Shown: positions 9,059 through 17,638 of the stretch, piece by piece | How the letters are laid out: each line of letters begins with the position of its first letter | How positions within the stretch are numbered: the stretch's first letter is position 1 | From: Lachnospiraceae bacterium | GTDB lineage: Bacteria; Bacillota; Clostridia; Lachnospirales; Lachnospiraceae | DNA length: 64,000 bases | NCBI GenBank assembly: GCA_910574865.1 | Contig: CAJTDN010000004.1 | Coordinates: 312,300 to 376,299, forward strand | Direction of reading: 5' to 3' | Made by a program: the position numbers and the translations under genes | The notes under the pieces: generated by a model | Database searches by the model: none | Told to the model about the DNA's origin: nothing | What the model saw: only the letters and a program-made list of their open reading frames with translations

Positions 9059-10383
9059 GTAACGAGCTCCCCAACATCCCTCCCTTATTTAACGCGCTGT
9101 CCATCTGGATGTGCGGCATGCTTTTCATTTATTTCCTCCCCCGGCGGAAACATTTCACCCCGGCGGCATTCTCGATTACCGCCTGCGCTTTTCTTATCGC
9201 GGAATTCTTATTGATGTGGGCGACCACCGCCTTCGACGGGATGGCGTTCAATCTGGTCATGCTGGCATTTGCCCTATTGACCCTGGTCCCATTCTTGCTT
9301 TTGAGCCAGGCCAACCTGGCGAACTGCCTGACCTATTGCGCTTATTCCTTCATATTTGGCAGCTTCGTCGTCTCCCTCATCTGGCAAATTTGCATATACC
9401 TGGAAGCCATTTTCCCGTTTTGGCGCAAGCCGCTTTTGCAGCTTCTCATTTTTATTTTCTTTTTTTCCGTTTTCTACACGGTACTTTACCTTCTCGAACG
9501 CCAGCACCAAGTGCAATTGCAGGAAATGCAGGTGTCCCTCATTTCTTGTGCGGGAACCATCTTCATGGCCTTCCTCATCTACATCGTGAGCAGCTTAAGC
9601 TTCGCCTCCGTGGAGCTTCCTTTTACCGTGACCACCTACGCGGACGCCTACACGCTGCGCACGATGGTCTACCTGGGCGGCTTCGGGCTTCTCTACAGCC
9701 AGCATGCCCTGCAATGCGAGTCCTTCATCGGCCTGGAGCGCGACACCCTGCAATCCATGCTGAACCTTCAATATGAAAATTTTAAGTTAAGCCAGGAGTC
9801 CGTTGACATGGTCAACCAAAAGTACCACGACCTGAAGCACCAGATTTCTCTCCTTCGAAATGAATTCGACTCCAGCACGCAGCTTTCGCACCTCGACCAG
9901 TTGGAGCAGGACATCCGCATTTACGAGACGCAAAACAAGACCGGCAACCGCTTCCTGGACACGATTTTGATGACGAAGAGCGTCCACTGCCAAAATGCCG
10001 GCATCAAGCTGACCTGCGTCGCAAACGGTCATGCACTCGACTTCATGGACGTCATGGACTTAAGCTCTTTGTTCGGAAACGCCTTGGACAATGCCATCGA
10101 GGCCGCCAGCCAGCTTGAAGACCCGGAACAACGTTTGATACGTCTCTCCGTCTCCTACCAAAAGGGATTCCTTTGTATCTGGATTGAAAATCGCTGCCGG
10201 GAAACGCTGACCATCGCCAAGGGAATTCCCTTCACGTCCAAAAAGGACACGAGATATCATGGCTTCGGGGTCAAGAGCATCTACAAGACCGCCGAGAAAT
10301 ACGGCGGCACGGCCTCGGTCCACGCGGAAAACGGGTGGTTCGAGCTGCGGGTGCTTATCCCGCGGGAAATCCGTGAACGGTAA
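9055..10383 (+). CDS. GHKL-type sensor histidine kinase (AgrC-like)
   Basis: 442 residues. The first about 210 form six or so membrane helices ('LPNIPPLFNALSIWMCGMLF' onward), so the sensor is embedded in the membrane. A linker leads to the phospho-acceptor His262 in 'KYHDLKHQISLLRNEF', then the N box 'LFGNALDNAIEA' and a glycine-rich G box ('HGFGVKSIYKTAEKYGG'), as in five-gene-family GHKL kinases paired with LytTR regulators. It overlaps the regulator gene by four bases and is clearly its partner. The gene is followed by a decayed, repeat-filled region. Confidence 0.92.
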   Translation: MSNELPNIPPLFNALSIWMCGMLFIYFLPRRKHFTPAAFSITACAFLIAEFLLMWATTAFDGMAFNLVMLAFALLTLVPFLLLSQANLANCLTYCAYSFIFGSFVVSLIWQICIYLEAIFPFWRKPLLQLLIFIFFFSVFYTVLYLLERQHQVQLQEMQVSLISCAGTIFMAFLIYIVSSLSFASVELPFTVTTYADAYTLRTMVYLGGFGLLYSQHALQCESFIGLERDTLQSMLNLQYENFKLSQESVDMVNQKYHDLKHQISLLRNEFDSSTQLSHLDQLEQDIRIYETQNKTGNRFLDTILMTKSVHCQNAGIKLTCVANGHALDFMDVMDLSSLFGNALDNAIEAASQLEDPEQRLIRLSVSYQKGFLCIWIENRCRETLTIAKGIPFTSKKDTRYHGFGVKSIYKTAEKYGGTASVHAENGWFELRVLIPREIRER

Positions 10384-10454
10384 GGCTTTCTAAAGATGAA
10401 TTCAGAGCCATGCACCGACATACGTGCATGACCCTGAATTTTCTGCATCGTGAT

Positions 10455-10517
10455 GATGCCCACGAATTGTTACAATTCAGGCCCGCGCCAGCGCAGGGCC
10501 GAATTGCAACGGGCATC
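10455..10517. repeat. palindromic element, copy 1
   Basis: The 42-nt core at 10469-10510 runs from GTTACAATTC to GAATTGCAAC with a GCGC-rich centre and is flanked by GATGCCC / GGGCATC, extending the stem. A second 42-nt copy at 31128-31169 has the same arms and a similar centre, and is also preceded by GATGCCC. No coding potential. Confidence 0.7.
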
Positions 10518-10598
10518 AAAGTTTCGACCGTCGCCCTCTATTCCGGTGTCACCGAAACCGGCAGCTTTTCCTGCTCTGATGAAATGCTCAACCAGTTG
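10518..10598 (+). pseudogene. fragment of a second GH78 rhamnosidase gene
   Basis: In-frame translation reads KVSTVALYSGVTETGSFSCS followed by DEMLNQL. The intact GH78 gene has ISAVALYSSVAETGSFSCSD then EMLNQL at about nt 14500-14580, and the DNA is also closely similar. Only this 27-codon piece survives; nothing like the rest of the enzyme flanks it. It directly abuts the palindromic element at 10455-10517, so repeat-mediated deletion is plausible (inference). Confidence 0.8.
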
Positions 10599-10949
10599 CC
10601 TTGACGTTGATGAAATCAATCTAATCTATCAGTTTGGGGAACAAAGCAAAGCGGAAACGTGCTCCAGTTTATCTGCTATTCTTCCGCGGGTAAAGGACAG
10701 CGGTAAAAAACAGCAACGCAAAATTTAGTGGAATTGTGTGTGCGTTTATGGTAAAATAATGGCATTGGACAATTTAACAAACTTGGAATTGAATGAACAT
10801 CATTGAGAACATAAACAAAAGCTGATTTTTGACAAAGATGAAATTTGTGCTGGTGGCGAACAAATCGTTCCTGCTTGTGAGGGCGCAAACAATTTGAGCT
10901 TTAAAATAAAGCAGTTTGATGCATTGGTCAGTATAGATTCCTATCACCG

Positions 10950-11141
10950 GAGGACTATGATTTAGCGAACGAATGGTAGGATAAATTTTGTGCGCTTTCG
11001 GATGAAAAATTAGAAAAGGCTAAATCAATTATTTCCCCGAATAAATTTAAAGAGGAAGATTATGAGTGTACTGACCCGGAAATTCTTGAAATATTATCGT
11101 ATTATAGAATTACAAGAGACATTGCAGAAAGAAATAACTAG
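10950..11141 (+). pseudogene. decayed ORF tail, unidentified
   Basis: A frame reads EDYDLANEW, then a TAG, then DKFCALSDEKLEKAKSIISP and onward to AERNN and a stop at 11141. Codon use looks protein-like and there is one in-frame stop; upstream (10840-10950) the frame is shifted and broken. I do not recognise the family. The region is AT-rich compared with the flanking genes and appears to be debris of an inserted element together with the AlbA_2 gene that follows. Confidence 0.4.
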
Positions 11142-11155
11142 GAGGGACTTCGTTT

Positions 11156-12487
11156 ATGGTAGAAAGCCAAAATATTGAATGGAAAGGATCGTGGCGTGAC
11201 GATTATTTGAAATGGATATGTGGATTTGCTAATGCTCAGGGTGGAAGAATTTATATTGGTGTAGATGATACAGGTAAGGTTGTCGGTGTACAGAATGGGA
11301 AAAGGCTCTTAGAAGAAATACCAAATAAGATTCAAACAAATCTGGGATTAATTACAGATGTGAATTTGTTTTCAAAAAACGGATTGGACTATATTGAAAT
11401 TAATGTAAGTCCCAGCAGTTATCCAGTAAGTCATAAGGGAGAGTATCATTTTCGGAGCGGCAGCACTAAGCAAATATTGCGAGGTGTGGCATTAACGGAA
11501 TCTATATCCTCAAAAACCGGTATACGGTGGGAAGATTCTGTGATTGAAGGAGTGACGGCAGATGACTTGGATAAGGAAAGCTTTGATATTTTCCGCCGGG
11601 AAGCAATCCGAAGCAAACGTATGACAAAAGATGATTTGAATATGAGCAATGCAGAACTCTTGGACAGTCTGGATTTGTTAAAAGATGGAAAACTTACTAG
11701 AGCTGCAGTTCTTCTTTTTCATCGGACACCACAAAAATGGATGTTTGGAACTTATACAAAAATTGCAAAATTTGGGAAAGGTTCTGATTTGCAGTATCAG
11801 GACGAAGTGATAGGATCATTATTTATGCAGGCCGAACGAGTAATCGAATTGATTTATTTGAAATATTTAAAGGCACCTATTACTTATGACAATCTAACTA
11901 GAGTAGAAACATATCCTTTTCCAAAAGACGCAGTGCGGGAAGCACTTTATAATGCACTTGTGCATTCTCGTTGGAGTGCCGGAATACCGATACAAGTCCG
12001 TATTGAAGACGATGCAATGTATATTAGTAATGAATGCGTATTCCCATCCGATTGGACGATGGAGTCCTTGTTACAAAGGCATCAATCCCGACCATATAAT
12101 CCCAAAATTGCGAGAGCGTTTTTTAGGGCAGGCTACATTGAAAGCTGGGGACGAGGGATTCAAAAAATCTTCGAAGTGTGTAACGAATACGGAACTTTAC
12201 AACCGCAGTATGTGGTACATTCACAAGATATTATGATAAAGTTAGCTGCTGTTTCAATATCTGATAAACAATTTTCAAAGCTGGATTCTAAAGCTGAAGA
12301 TACAGCTTTGAAAATTAAAATAGTGGAATATTTACAAAATCAACCAGCAGCAACGCAAAAAGAGTTGCAGGAAGCTTTCAACGAAACAAGGACACACATA
12401 CAAAAAAATATGAAAGAATTGGTGAATGAGGGAAAAATAGAACGCAAAGGCGGAAAAAGATTTGGATATTGGGAAATCAAAAAGTAG
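11156..12487 (+). CDS. AlbA_2 / ATP-binding domain putative transcriptional regulator
   Basis: 443 residues. The N-terminus 'ESQNIEWKGSWRDDYLKWICGFANAQGG' with 'IYIGVDDTGKVVGV' is the Schlafen AlbA_2 domain. The centre has 'FPKDAVREALYNALVHS' and 'NPKIARAFFRAGYIESWGRGI', as in COG2865-type proteins with a degenerate GHKL ATPase region. The C-terminus ('QNQPAATQKELQEAFNETRTHIQKNMKELVNEGKI') is a winged-helix domain. These proteins are common in bacterial accessory regions; a regulatory or phage-response role is often proposed. Ribosome site AGGAGG precedes the ATG. The gene is AT-rich relative to its neighbours, suggesting transfer. Function is not established. Confidence 0.85.
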   Translation: MVESQNIEWKGSWRDDYLKWICGFANAQGGRIYIGVDDTGKVVGVQNGKRLLEEIPNKIQTNLGLITDVNLFSKNGLDYIEINVSPSSYPVSHKGEYHFRSGSTKQILRGVALTESISSKTGIRWEDSVIEGVTADDLDKESFDIFRREAIRSKRMTKDDLNMSNAELLDSLDLLKDGKLTRAAVLLFHRTPQKWMFGTYTKIAKFGKGSDLQYQDEVIGSLFMQAERVIELIYLKYLKAPITYDNLTRVETYPFPKDAVREALYNALVHSRWSAGIPIQVRIEDDAMYISNECVFPSDWTMESLLQRHQSRPYNPKIARAFFRAGYIESWGRGIQKIFEVCNEYGTLQPQYVVHSQDIMIKLAAVSISDKQFSKLDSKAEDTALKIKIVEYLQNQPAATQKELQEAFNETRTHIQKNMKELVNEGKIERKGGKRFGYWEIKK

Positions 12488-12750
12488 CATTTCTCCAAAG
12501 CTGTTCTAATGCTCTATTTCAGCTTTGGAACAGCTATTTTGCCCTTATGAGGGTTCGTAACATTGGGAAAAGGATACAACGCAAGGGAAAGTCTAAGGGC
12601 AAACACACTTGCTATAAATTTAGCATTTTCAAAGGTTTGCGAACTTTTTGGAGATAAGATATAACAGTTATTAAATGCTATAAAAAGTGTCTTATCAGAA
12701 TTCCAGTTTACTGGCGCAAAAAAGATGACGGTGATGGTGGGAGGCAAAGT

Positions 12751-13011
12751 ATGGAGTATGTGTTAGAGTTTATTTTGGAATTCATCTTCGAGGCTGGCAT
12801 GGAAGCAAGTAGGAGCAGCAAAGTGCCTAAATATATACGGTACTTGTTAATCGTATTGATATCCTTGTTTTTTGTTTTTGTTATCGGGTTTATAATTTTT
12901 ACGGGAATCTTATCCTTAAAGGAACATGTGATTGCAGGAATACTGTTGATTTCCATTGGGGTGTTCATGCTTGTGGTGTGTATCAGAAAGATGATGAGGA
13001 AAGATAGATGA
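12751..13011 (+). CDS. small membrane protein, unidentified
   Basis: 86 residues after the ribosome site GGGAGG. The first 30 residues are acidic and amphipathic; two hydrophobic segments follow ('YLLIVLISLFFVFVIGFIIF' and 'AGILLISIGVFMLVVCI'), ending in a basic RKMMRKDR tail, so it is a two-helix membrane protein with its tail probably inside. It shares the AT-rich composition of the preceding AlbA_2 gene. I do not recognise the family. Confidence 0.6.
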   Translation: MEYVLEFILEFIFEAGMEASRSSKVPKYIRYLLIVLISLFFVFVIGFIIFTGILSLKEHVIAGILLISIGVFMLVVCIRKMMRKDR

Positions 13012-13175
13012 GACGATTCATCGACTATTTGATTGTCGCAATGCGGGAGCTTTGGGACTGAAATGGACGAGAAAATCGTTTTTAATTAGTTAATTGGTTG
13101 CATAACAATAATTCTTCAAACATATCAGATGTGGAATGACTCCCGCCTCTACAAGCGGTTAGGCCGTGAATCGTG

Positions 13176-13205
13176 ACAGTTCACGCTCCGAAACCGACGG
13201 ATTGT
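13176..13205 (+). promoter_or_regulatory. LytTR-type direct repeat, candidate response-regulator operator 2
   Basis: ACAGTTCAC, 12 bases, ACGGATTGT, nearly identical to the site at 8232. It ends 10 nt upstream of the -35 box of the GH78 promoter, a usual place for activator binding. The 32-nt identity with the promoter region of the LytTR regulator gene links the two-component system to the rhamnosidase locus. Confidence 0.6.
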
Positions 13206-13215
13206 GCAAAGGGTC

Positions 13216-13244
13216 TTGATACCTCCCTTTTCATCTTGTATAAT
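13216..13244 (+). promoter_or_regulatory. sigma-A type promoter for the GH78 locus
   Basis: TTGATA (13216-13221), 17-bp spacer, TATAAT (13239-13244), about 75 nt before the GH78 start codon. This and operator 2 account for the region between 13012 and 13320; nothing else was seen there. Confidence 0.7.
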
Positions 13245-13320
13245 TCCCACAACGCAACGGACTATTGTAAAGGAATTTTCGTAATAGTTCCCATAAAGAT
13301 GAAACAGGAGGTACTTCATC

Positions 13321-15888
13321 ATGTTGACCATTTCACGATTCGTGGTAGAGAATCTAGAAAAGGCCTGCGTCACGGACGTGGCCAGCCCCCGCTTTTCCTT
13401 TTCCCTCTCAAGCGATCAAAACCATACCACTTTGAAACAAGCGACGTTGTCCGTCGGTGACTGGCACATGGAAACGACAGAGCAAATCGCCATTCCCTAT
13501 GGCGGCCCTGCCCTTTCGCCTTTTACCACGTATACGGCCCGCCTGACCGCCACCGACTCAAACGGCGAAACCGCGACAAAGGAGCTCTCCTTTGAGACCG
13601 GACGCTTGGATGAGCCATGGCAGGCAGAGTGGATCAGCGACGCGGCGTATCATTTCACGGAAAAGAAGGTTTCGCCAATCCCCATGACTTTCCGCAAAAC
13701 GATTTCCCTCAAAAAGGACATCGCCTCGGCCAAATTGTACGCCACGGCCCTTGGCATTTACGAGCTGGCCTTAAACGGCCAAAAGGTAGGAAGCCAATAT
13801 TTTGCCCCCGGCTTTACCTCCTACAAGTCGCAGCTCCAGTACCAGGTTTACGACGTGACGGAAATGCTCTCAAAGGATTCCACGCTAATCGCGATCGTGG
13901 CGGGAGGCTGGGCGGTCGGTTCCTTCGTCTTCACCAGGGTCAACCGGCATGACGGCGACCGTCAGGCGTTCCTCTGCGAGTTGCGCGTCACCTACGCGGA
14001 CGGCACCAAAGAAATCATCGGCACCGATTCTACATGGGACGTGACCGAGGACGGCAATTACCGCATGGCCGACATTTACGACGGGGAAACCTACGACGCC
14101 ACCATCGACTTGAATCGCGTCACCTGGCGCAAGGCCGCGAAGGAGACGCTTCGCATTTCCCCAAAACTTCTGGCCGATTACGGAAGCCCGGTGCAGGAGC
14201 ATGAGGTGTTCACGCCGATTTCATGCAACACGCTGGCCGATGGCACGCTGATTTATGACTTTGGCCAGAACTTCGCCGGGGTCGTCAAATTGGAGTTAAA
14301 CGGCAAAGCCGGGCAGGTCGTCACCGTCAAGCATGCGGAAATTTTAAACCCGGACGGCAGCCTGAACGTCTCGTTCCTCCGCACCGCCAAGGCGACCGCG
14401 ACCTACACCTGCAAAGACGGGACGCAAACTTACCAGCCTCGTCTATCTTACATGGGATTTCGCTATGTCGGCGTAAACGGCATAAAGGAGGAGGATTTAA
14501 AGATATCCGCCGTCGCCCTTTATTCCAGCGTGGCCGAAACCGGAAGCTTTTCCTGCTCCGACGAAATGCTAAACCAATTGCAAAGCAACATCCGCTGGGG
14601 CGCGAAATCGAACTTCGTGGACATTCCCACCGACTGCCCGCAGCGCGACGAACGAATGGGCTGGACCGGCGATATCGCGGTATTTTCGCCGACGGCCTGC
14701 TACAACTTCGACATGAGCCGTTTCCTTGAAAAGTGGCTTCTGGACGTGGCTGCCGAGCAGCTCCCGACCGGCGGCATCCCGAACACCGTTCCGGTACAAG
14801 GCTACGGTTTCCCGGCCACCATGCCGGCCATGGCCATTGATTTCTGGGGCGACGCCTGCGTCATGGTTCCCTGGGCAGAATACCAGGCACGGGGCGATAT
14901 CAGCATTTTGCAAAAAATGTACCCCGTCATGAAAAAATACGTGAACGCCTGCAAGTTTTGGGCCGGGCTGCTTAGTTTCGGAAAAAACCGTTACATTTGG
15001 AACACTCCCTCCGTCCTCCATTTTGGCGACTGGGTGGCTCCCGACGTGCCGCAGATGTCACAATGGCAGAAGCGCAGCAAATGGACGGCGACCGCCAGCC
15101 TCTGCAACACCAGCGCGCTGACCGCCAAAGTGGCCGAAATCCTCGGGGAGGGCGCGGACGCCTCCTACTATAAGGAGTTGAGCGACCATGTGGCCGACGC
15201 CTACTGCTCCGTGTTCACCGACGGGAACGGCAAAATGAAGGAGGAATTCCAGACGGCCTACGTCCTGCCCCTACAATTTCACATGTTCCCCGACGGCGTA
15301 CAAAAAGAAGCGGCGGCAAACCTGGCTGAAATGGTAAAGAAAAACGATTACTGCATCGGCACGGGATTTCCCGGCACGCCCTACATCCTTTTCGCGCTGG
15401 CGGACAACGGTCATGCGGATACCGCGTTCGAAATGCTTTTGAACACGAAATGCCCTTCCTGGCTCTACGAAGTCAAGTCCGGGGCGACGACCATCTGGGA
15501 ACGCTGGGACGGACTCGACGAAAACGGAGTGTGTCCGATAGGCGACGACGGGACGGACATGATGATTTCCTACAACCATTACGCCAGCGGCGCGGTCGGG
15601 GCCTTCCTCTACCAGCGGATTGCCGGCATCGAGGCCACGAAGCCCGGCTACAAGGAATTCCAGATCAAGCCGCTCGTGGGCGGCGGACTGGCGAGCGCAA
15701 GAGGGAGCGTCATCACCCCCTACGGCGAAATCATTTCCGACTGGAAGGTCGGGGGCGAAACCTTCACTATTGGCGTCCAGGTTCCGGTCGGAAGCACCTG
15801 CACGCTGACGCTGCCGGACGGGGAAACAAAAACGTGCGACAGTGGACATTACCAATTTCAGTGTCAAATGCAAGGGTTACTACACTAG
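13321..15888 (+). CDS. alpha-L-rhamnosidase, GH78
   Basis: 855 residues, no signal peptide, so cytoplasmic. The order is that of GH78: N-terminal beta-sandwich ('ASPRFSFSLSSDQ'), a Bac_rhamnosid_N-like domain ('SAKLYATALGIYELALNGQKVG'), the linker 'YDFGQNFAGVVKLELNGKAG', the (alpha/alpha)6 catalytic barrel and a C-terminal beta-sandwich. The acid region 'DCPQRDERMGWTGD' (about residues 438-451) and the Glu in 'TIWERW' (about 727) are the conserved catalytic blocks. It hydrolyses terminal alpha-L-rhamnose from plant or microbial glycans. AGGAGG precedes the ATG. The symporter gene follows 46 nt later, so imported rhamnosides are probably cut inside the cell. Confidence 0.93.
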   Translation: MLTISRFVVENLEKACVTDVASPRFSFSLSSDQNHTTLKQATLSVGDWHMETTEQIAIPYGGPALSPFTTYTARLTATDSNGETATKELSFETGRLDEPWQAEWISDAAYHFTEKKVSPIPMTFRKTISLKKDIASAKLYATALGIYELALNGQKVGSQYFAPGFTSYKSQLQYQVYDVTEMLSKDSTLIAIVAGGWAVGSFVFTRVNRHDGDRQAFLCELRVTYADGTKEIIGTDSTWDVTEDGNYRMADIYDGETYDATIDLNRVTWRKAAKETLRISPKLLADYGSPVQEHEVFTPISCNTLADGTLIYDFGQNFAGVVKLELNGKAGQVVTVKHAEILNPDGSLNVSFLRTAKATATYTCKDGTQTYQPRLSYMGFRYVGVNGIKEEDLKISAVALYSSVAETGSFSCSDEMLNQLQSNIRWGAKSNFVDIPTDCPQRDERMGWTGDIAVFSPTACYNFDMSRFLEKWLLDVAAEQLPTGGIPNTVPVQGYGFPATMPAMAIDFWGDACVMVPWAEYQARGDISILQKMYPVMKKYVNACKFWAGLLSFGKNRYIWNTPSVLHFGDWVAPDVPQMSQWQKRSKWTATASLCNTSALTAKVAEILGEGADASYYKELSDHVADAYCSVFTDGNGKMKEEFQTAYVLPLQFHMFPDGVQKEAAANLAEMVKKNDYCIGTGFPGTPYILFALADNGHADTAFEMLLNTKCPSWLYEVKSGATTIWERWDGLDENGVCPIGDDGTDMMISYNHYASGAVGAFLYQRIAGIEATKPGYKEFQIKPLVGGGLASARGSVITPYGEIISDWKVGGETFTIGVQVPVGSTCTLTLPDGETKTCDSGHYQFQCQMQGLLH

Positions 15889-15933
15889 AAAAAAATTTAC
15901 CAAGTGTTCATTTCAAAGGAGGAGAAACACACC

Positions 15934-17502
15934 ATGAGTTTCAGCAAATTTTTTGACAACCCGCTTGTCAAGACCAAAATCACCTCGGCGAACGTCAAGC
16001 CGCCGGAAATGATCCTCGGGTACTTGCTCGGACCGTTCTGCGCCTTGATTTCCAATGCCACGTTCGGTTCCTACCTGAATCGTTACTATTCGGACATCCT
16101 GGGCTGGACCGACGCCACGCGTTTCGGCGTGTTCTCGGCGCTGCTGCCGATGATTTCCGTCATCTTCGTCATCATCGGAAATCTGTTCGTCGGCCGCCTG
16201 CTTGACAAGACCCGCACCTCGCAGGGCAAGGCACGCCCGTACCTTTTATTGTCCGCGCCGCTTGTCATGGTTGCCATCGTGACTTTGTTCATCGTGCCAA
16301 AGGACGCTTCGCCAATATTACAGATGGCATGGATTGCCATTTCCTACAACCTATACTACGCGGTGTCCTACCCGTTTTACTACACGGCACACAGCTCGCT
16401 GGTCGCCCTCTCCACGAGAAATTCCAACGACCGCGGACTGTTGGCGACGCTTTCCAACGCCTCCGGCGTGGCGGCGGTGGGAATCGGCGCAAGCATCCTG
16501 ATTCCGATGCTGTTAAACGACTTCCTCTTCGTCCCCAAGGCGGACGGCGGCATCGACGCGGCGGCCAGCTACGGAAACTGGAAAATCGCCATGGTCGTTT
16601 TGTGCATCACCACGTTGATTGGCATCTTAATCGAGTATTATTTCTCCCGCGAGCGTATCACGGAAGAAACGATGAAGATGGATGCCGAGGAAAAACAAGT
16701 GTCCATGGTCGAACAAATCAAGGCCTGCACGGGCAACAGTTACTGGTGGATCATCATTCTTTACTTCCTGCTCTTCCAATTTGGCGGGCTGGTAAAAAAT
16801 GGTTCCATGACCTACTACTGCACGTGGGTGTTTGAAGGCATCGCCCCCGGCACGGCACAAGGGTTGTTAGGCGCGATTGGCGGCATCCCGACCGCCGTCG
16901 GCATGATCCTGGCCTGGCCAATCGCGAACAAGCTGGGCAAACAACGTTCGGTCGTGCTCGGACTGGCCATCTCCGTCATCGGCGGGTTGGTAAGCTTCTT
17001 AAACGTCCACAGCTTCGTCATTGTCTGCATCGGCATTATCCTGAAGGGAATCGGGTCCATCCCGGCCATGTACGTGACGCTGGCACTTTTATCCGACGTT
17101 TTGGACCACCTGGAGGCGAAAAACGGCTTCCGCTCGGACGGCTTCACGATGAGCGTCTACGGGGCCATCATGGTCGGCATGACGGGACTGGGAAGCGGCG
17201 TCATCAACATGCTGCTCTCCTCCGCCGGTTACGACGCCAGCCTGGCCACGCAGCCCGGCAGCGTGGAAACGATGCTTGTGGTGTGCTATCTGGCCATCGA
17301 GCTGGTGTGCTACGCCGTCATCGTCGTGCTGATGAGCTTCTTGAAGGTGGAAAAACATATCGACGAAGACCATAAGACAATCCTGGAAAACCAGAAGGCG
17401 GCGGTACTGGCCGCGGGCGGCGAGTGGATTGATCCCGAGGAACGGCTAAGACGCGAGCAGGAAGAAGCCGAACGGTTGGCCGCGGAAAGCAAGAAAAAAT
17501 GA
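15934..17502 (+). CDS. GPH-family sugar:cation symporter (MFS)
   Basis: 522 residues from ATG 15934, which has GGAGGAG seven to nine bases upstream; the frame is open earlier but without a ribosome site. About twelve membrane helices. 'GSYLNRYYSDILGW' and 'LLDKTRTSQGKARPYLL' (the loop with the DxxR-like motif) are characteristic of glycoside-pentoside-hexuronide symporters such as MelB and XylP. The C-terminal tail is charged and cytoplasmic. Placed between GH78 and GH3 genes, it most likely imports rhamnose-containing glycosides (inference). Confidence 0.9.
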   Translation: MSFSKFFDNPLVKTKITSANVKPPEMILGYLLGPFCALISNATFGSYLNRYYSDILGWTDATRFGVFSALLPMISVIFVIIGNLFVGRLLDKTRTSQGKARPYLLLSAPLVMVAIVTLFIVPKDASPILQMAWIAISYNLYYAVSYPFYYTAHSSLVALSTRNSNDRGLLATLSNASGVAAVGIGASILIPMLLNDFLFVPKADGGIDAAASYGNWKIAMVVLCITTLIGILIEYYFSRERITEETMKMDAEEKQVSMVEQIKACTGNSYWWIIILYFLLFQFGGLVKNGSMTYYCTWVFEGIAPGTAQGLLGAIGGIPTAVGMILAWPIANKLGKQRSVVLGLAISVIGGLVSFLNVHSFVIVCIGIILKGIGSIPAMYVTLALLSDVLDHLEAKNGFRSDGFTMSVYGAIMVGMTGLGSGVINMLLSSAGYDASLATQPGSVETMLVVCYLAIELVCYAVIVVLMSFLKVEKHIDEDHKTILENQKAAVLAAGGEWIDPEERLRREQEEAERLAAESKKK

Positions 17503-17638
17503 GTTGCCATTCACGGCCGGCCAGGACGTGAACGTAACAAAAATGATTCAACCAGGGGATACGTCCCTTGATGAATATAGTAACCATTCAATCTATCCGA
17601 ATCGTTACGGCACACAAATCTAAAGGAGGTTTCGTACC

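Noticed and set aside
13149..13373. Minus-strand frame across the GH78 promoter
   Set aside because: Overlaps the promoter, operator and GH78 start, and has no protein-like features.
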